A stretch of 64,000 nt of DNA from Mesorhizobium japonicum MAFF 303099 (GTDB lineage Bacteria; Pseudomonadota; Alphaproteobacteria; Rhizobiales; Rhizobiaceae). Location: contig NC_002678.2 of assembly GCF_000009625.1 (NCBI RefSeq), positions 1,364,001-1,428,000 of the forward strand, in the 5' to 3' direction. Position numbers and translations under genes: made by a program. Each line of letters opens with the position of its first letter. Position 1 is the first letter of the stretch. Shown piece after piece: positions 63,455 through 64,000 of the stretch. Under the pieces are notes generated by a model. It was not told where the DNA came from. It did no database searches and saw only the letters and a program-made list of their open reading frames with translations.

Positions 63455-64000
63455 TGCAGAAAGCCATCGACGCGCATTTCCACATCTGGCGGCAGAAGGA
63501 CCAGCCTTGGCTGGTGGGGCCAATGGTGCCGCGCATCTTCGGCCCCTACGAGCCGATCCGCCGCGACTATCCGATCGGCGAATTCCTCCAAGACCAGAAG
63601 GGATCAGGTGTCGAGAAAGCCGTCTATGTCCAGACCAACTGGGCGAAGGAGGATTTCGAGAAGGAAGTCGCCTTCCTGCAGCAGACCGCTGACGAGACCG
63701 GCTGGCCGCACGCCATCGTCGGCTATGCCGACATGACGGTCGACGATGTCAGGCCGCAGATCGACCGGCTGATGAAATACAGGCTGCTGCGCGGGGTGCG
63801 CATGCAGTTGCACTGGCACGAGACGCCGGCCTTCCGCTTCGCCGCCTCGGCGGATCAGGTCATCGACCCCAAGGTGCGGGCCAACGTCGCGCGATTGAAG
63901 GATTACGGCCTGTCCTTCGACCTGCAGCTCTTTCCCGCCCAGATGAAGGACGGAGTGACACTGGTCGGCGAGAACCCTGAGACCAACTTCATCCTCACCC
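63454..64000 (+). CDS. amidohydrolase-2 family (TIM-barrel metal hydrolase), cut by window edge
   Basis: 182 residues are readable; the 3' end lies outside. The start overlaps the VWA stop (TGATG), so it belongs to the same operon. The N-terminal metal motif DAHFHIW (HxH) and the repeated strands VEKAVYVQTNW, AIVGYADM and LRGVRMQLHWHE are typical of amidohydrolase-2 proteins, which hydrolyse lactones such as 2-pyrone-4,6-dicarboxylate or other cyclic esters/amides or decarboxylate ring acids. Its linkage to a molybdenum hydroxylase suggests that the product of hydroxylation is hydrolysed next (inference). Confidence 0.88.
   Translation, partial: MQKAIDAHFHIWRQKDQPWLVGPMVPRIFGPYEPIRRDYPIGEFLQDQKGSGVEKAVYVQTNWAKEDFEKEVAFLQQTADETGWPHAIVGYADMTVDDVRPQIDRLMKYRLLRGVRMQLHWHETPAFRFAASADQVIDPKVRANVARLKDYGLSFDLQLFPAQMKDGVTLVGENPETNFILT

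Overview
The window is 64 kb of GC-rich, densely coding DNA from a bacterial chromosome, most likely a Rhizobiales alphaproteobacterium close to Mesorhizobium. The pointers are its content (many ABC importers, GntR/LacI/Rrf2 regulators, TamAB, an alpha-2-macroglobulin next to PbpC, glycine-betaine-type catabolism), the strong GC3 bias, and several short palindromic intergenic repeats of a kind I associate with that genus. I see no rRNA, tRNA, CRISPR array, phage or complete insertion sequence. All identifications come from reading motifs, not from database searches.

Layout. 0-5 kb: housekeeping and redox genes (partial methyltransferase, PreT-like flavoprotein, ChaC, VOC protein, small secreted protein, DoxX). 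5-9 kb: an MttB-family methyltransferase and a dimethylglycine/sarcosine dehydrogenase-like flavoprotein, a probable methylamine or betaine catabolic pair. 9-16 kb: a lytic-transglycosylase-like lipoprotein and a complete peptide-type (Dpp/Opp) ABC importer. 16-24.6 kb: tamA-tamB; TamB carries a large internal tandem duplication. 24.8-33.3 kb: an envelope module of alpha-2-macroglobulin with a PAN-like domain, PbpC, and a VanX-like D-Ala-D-Ala dipeptidase. 33.5-40 kb: a sulfate importer (sbp-cysT-cysW-cysA), then a vapBC toxin-antitoxin pair, a second sulfate-binding protein and an Rrf2 regulator. 40-46.8 kb: gluconokinase, a ribose-type sugar ABC importer and a LacI regulator, with a perfect 16-bp palindrome between regulator and importer. 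46.9-48.6 kb: an MFS carrier and a small DUF3175-like gene with an apparent 5' frameshift.

48.6-64 kb is the most unusual part. Two closely similar GntR/FCD regulators lie downstream of, and on the same strand as, an SDR-type dehydrogenase and a sugar-binding protein respectively. Palindromes with the core TTTGT-n3-ACAAA or TTGT-n3-ACAA sit in the two divergent promoter regions. An importer resembling FrcBCA (single-domain ATPase), a 3-hydroxyisobutyrate-dehydrogenase-type enzyme and an AraC regulator follow. The window ends in a molybdenum-hydroxylase operon: SRPBCC protein, FAD subunit, 2Fe-2S subunit, a large subunit split into two consecutive genes, a MoxR-type AAA+ ATPase, a VWA (CoxE-like) protein and a truncated amidohydrolase. 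The split large subunit recalls nicotinate dehydrogenase NdhL/NdhM, while the AAA+/VWA pair recalls CoxD/CoxE maturation of CO dehydrogenase. The substrate cannot be told from sequence; the amidohydrolase suggests hydroxylation followed by ring or lactone hydrolysis.

Intergenic palindromic elements are inserted inside operons. Two copies of one family supply the TAG stop codon of the upstream gene and fill the gap before the next gene. A separate ~160-bp palindromic element separates the moxR-like and coxE-like genes.
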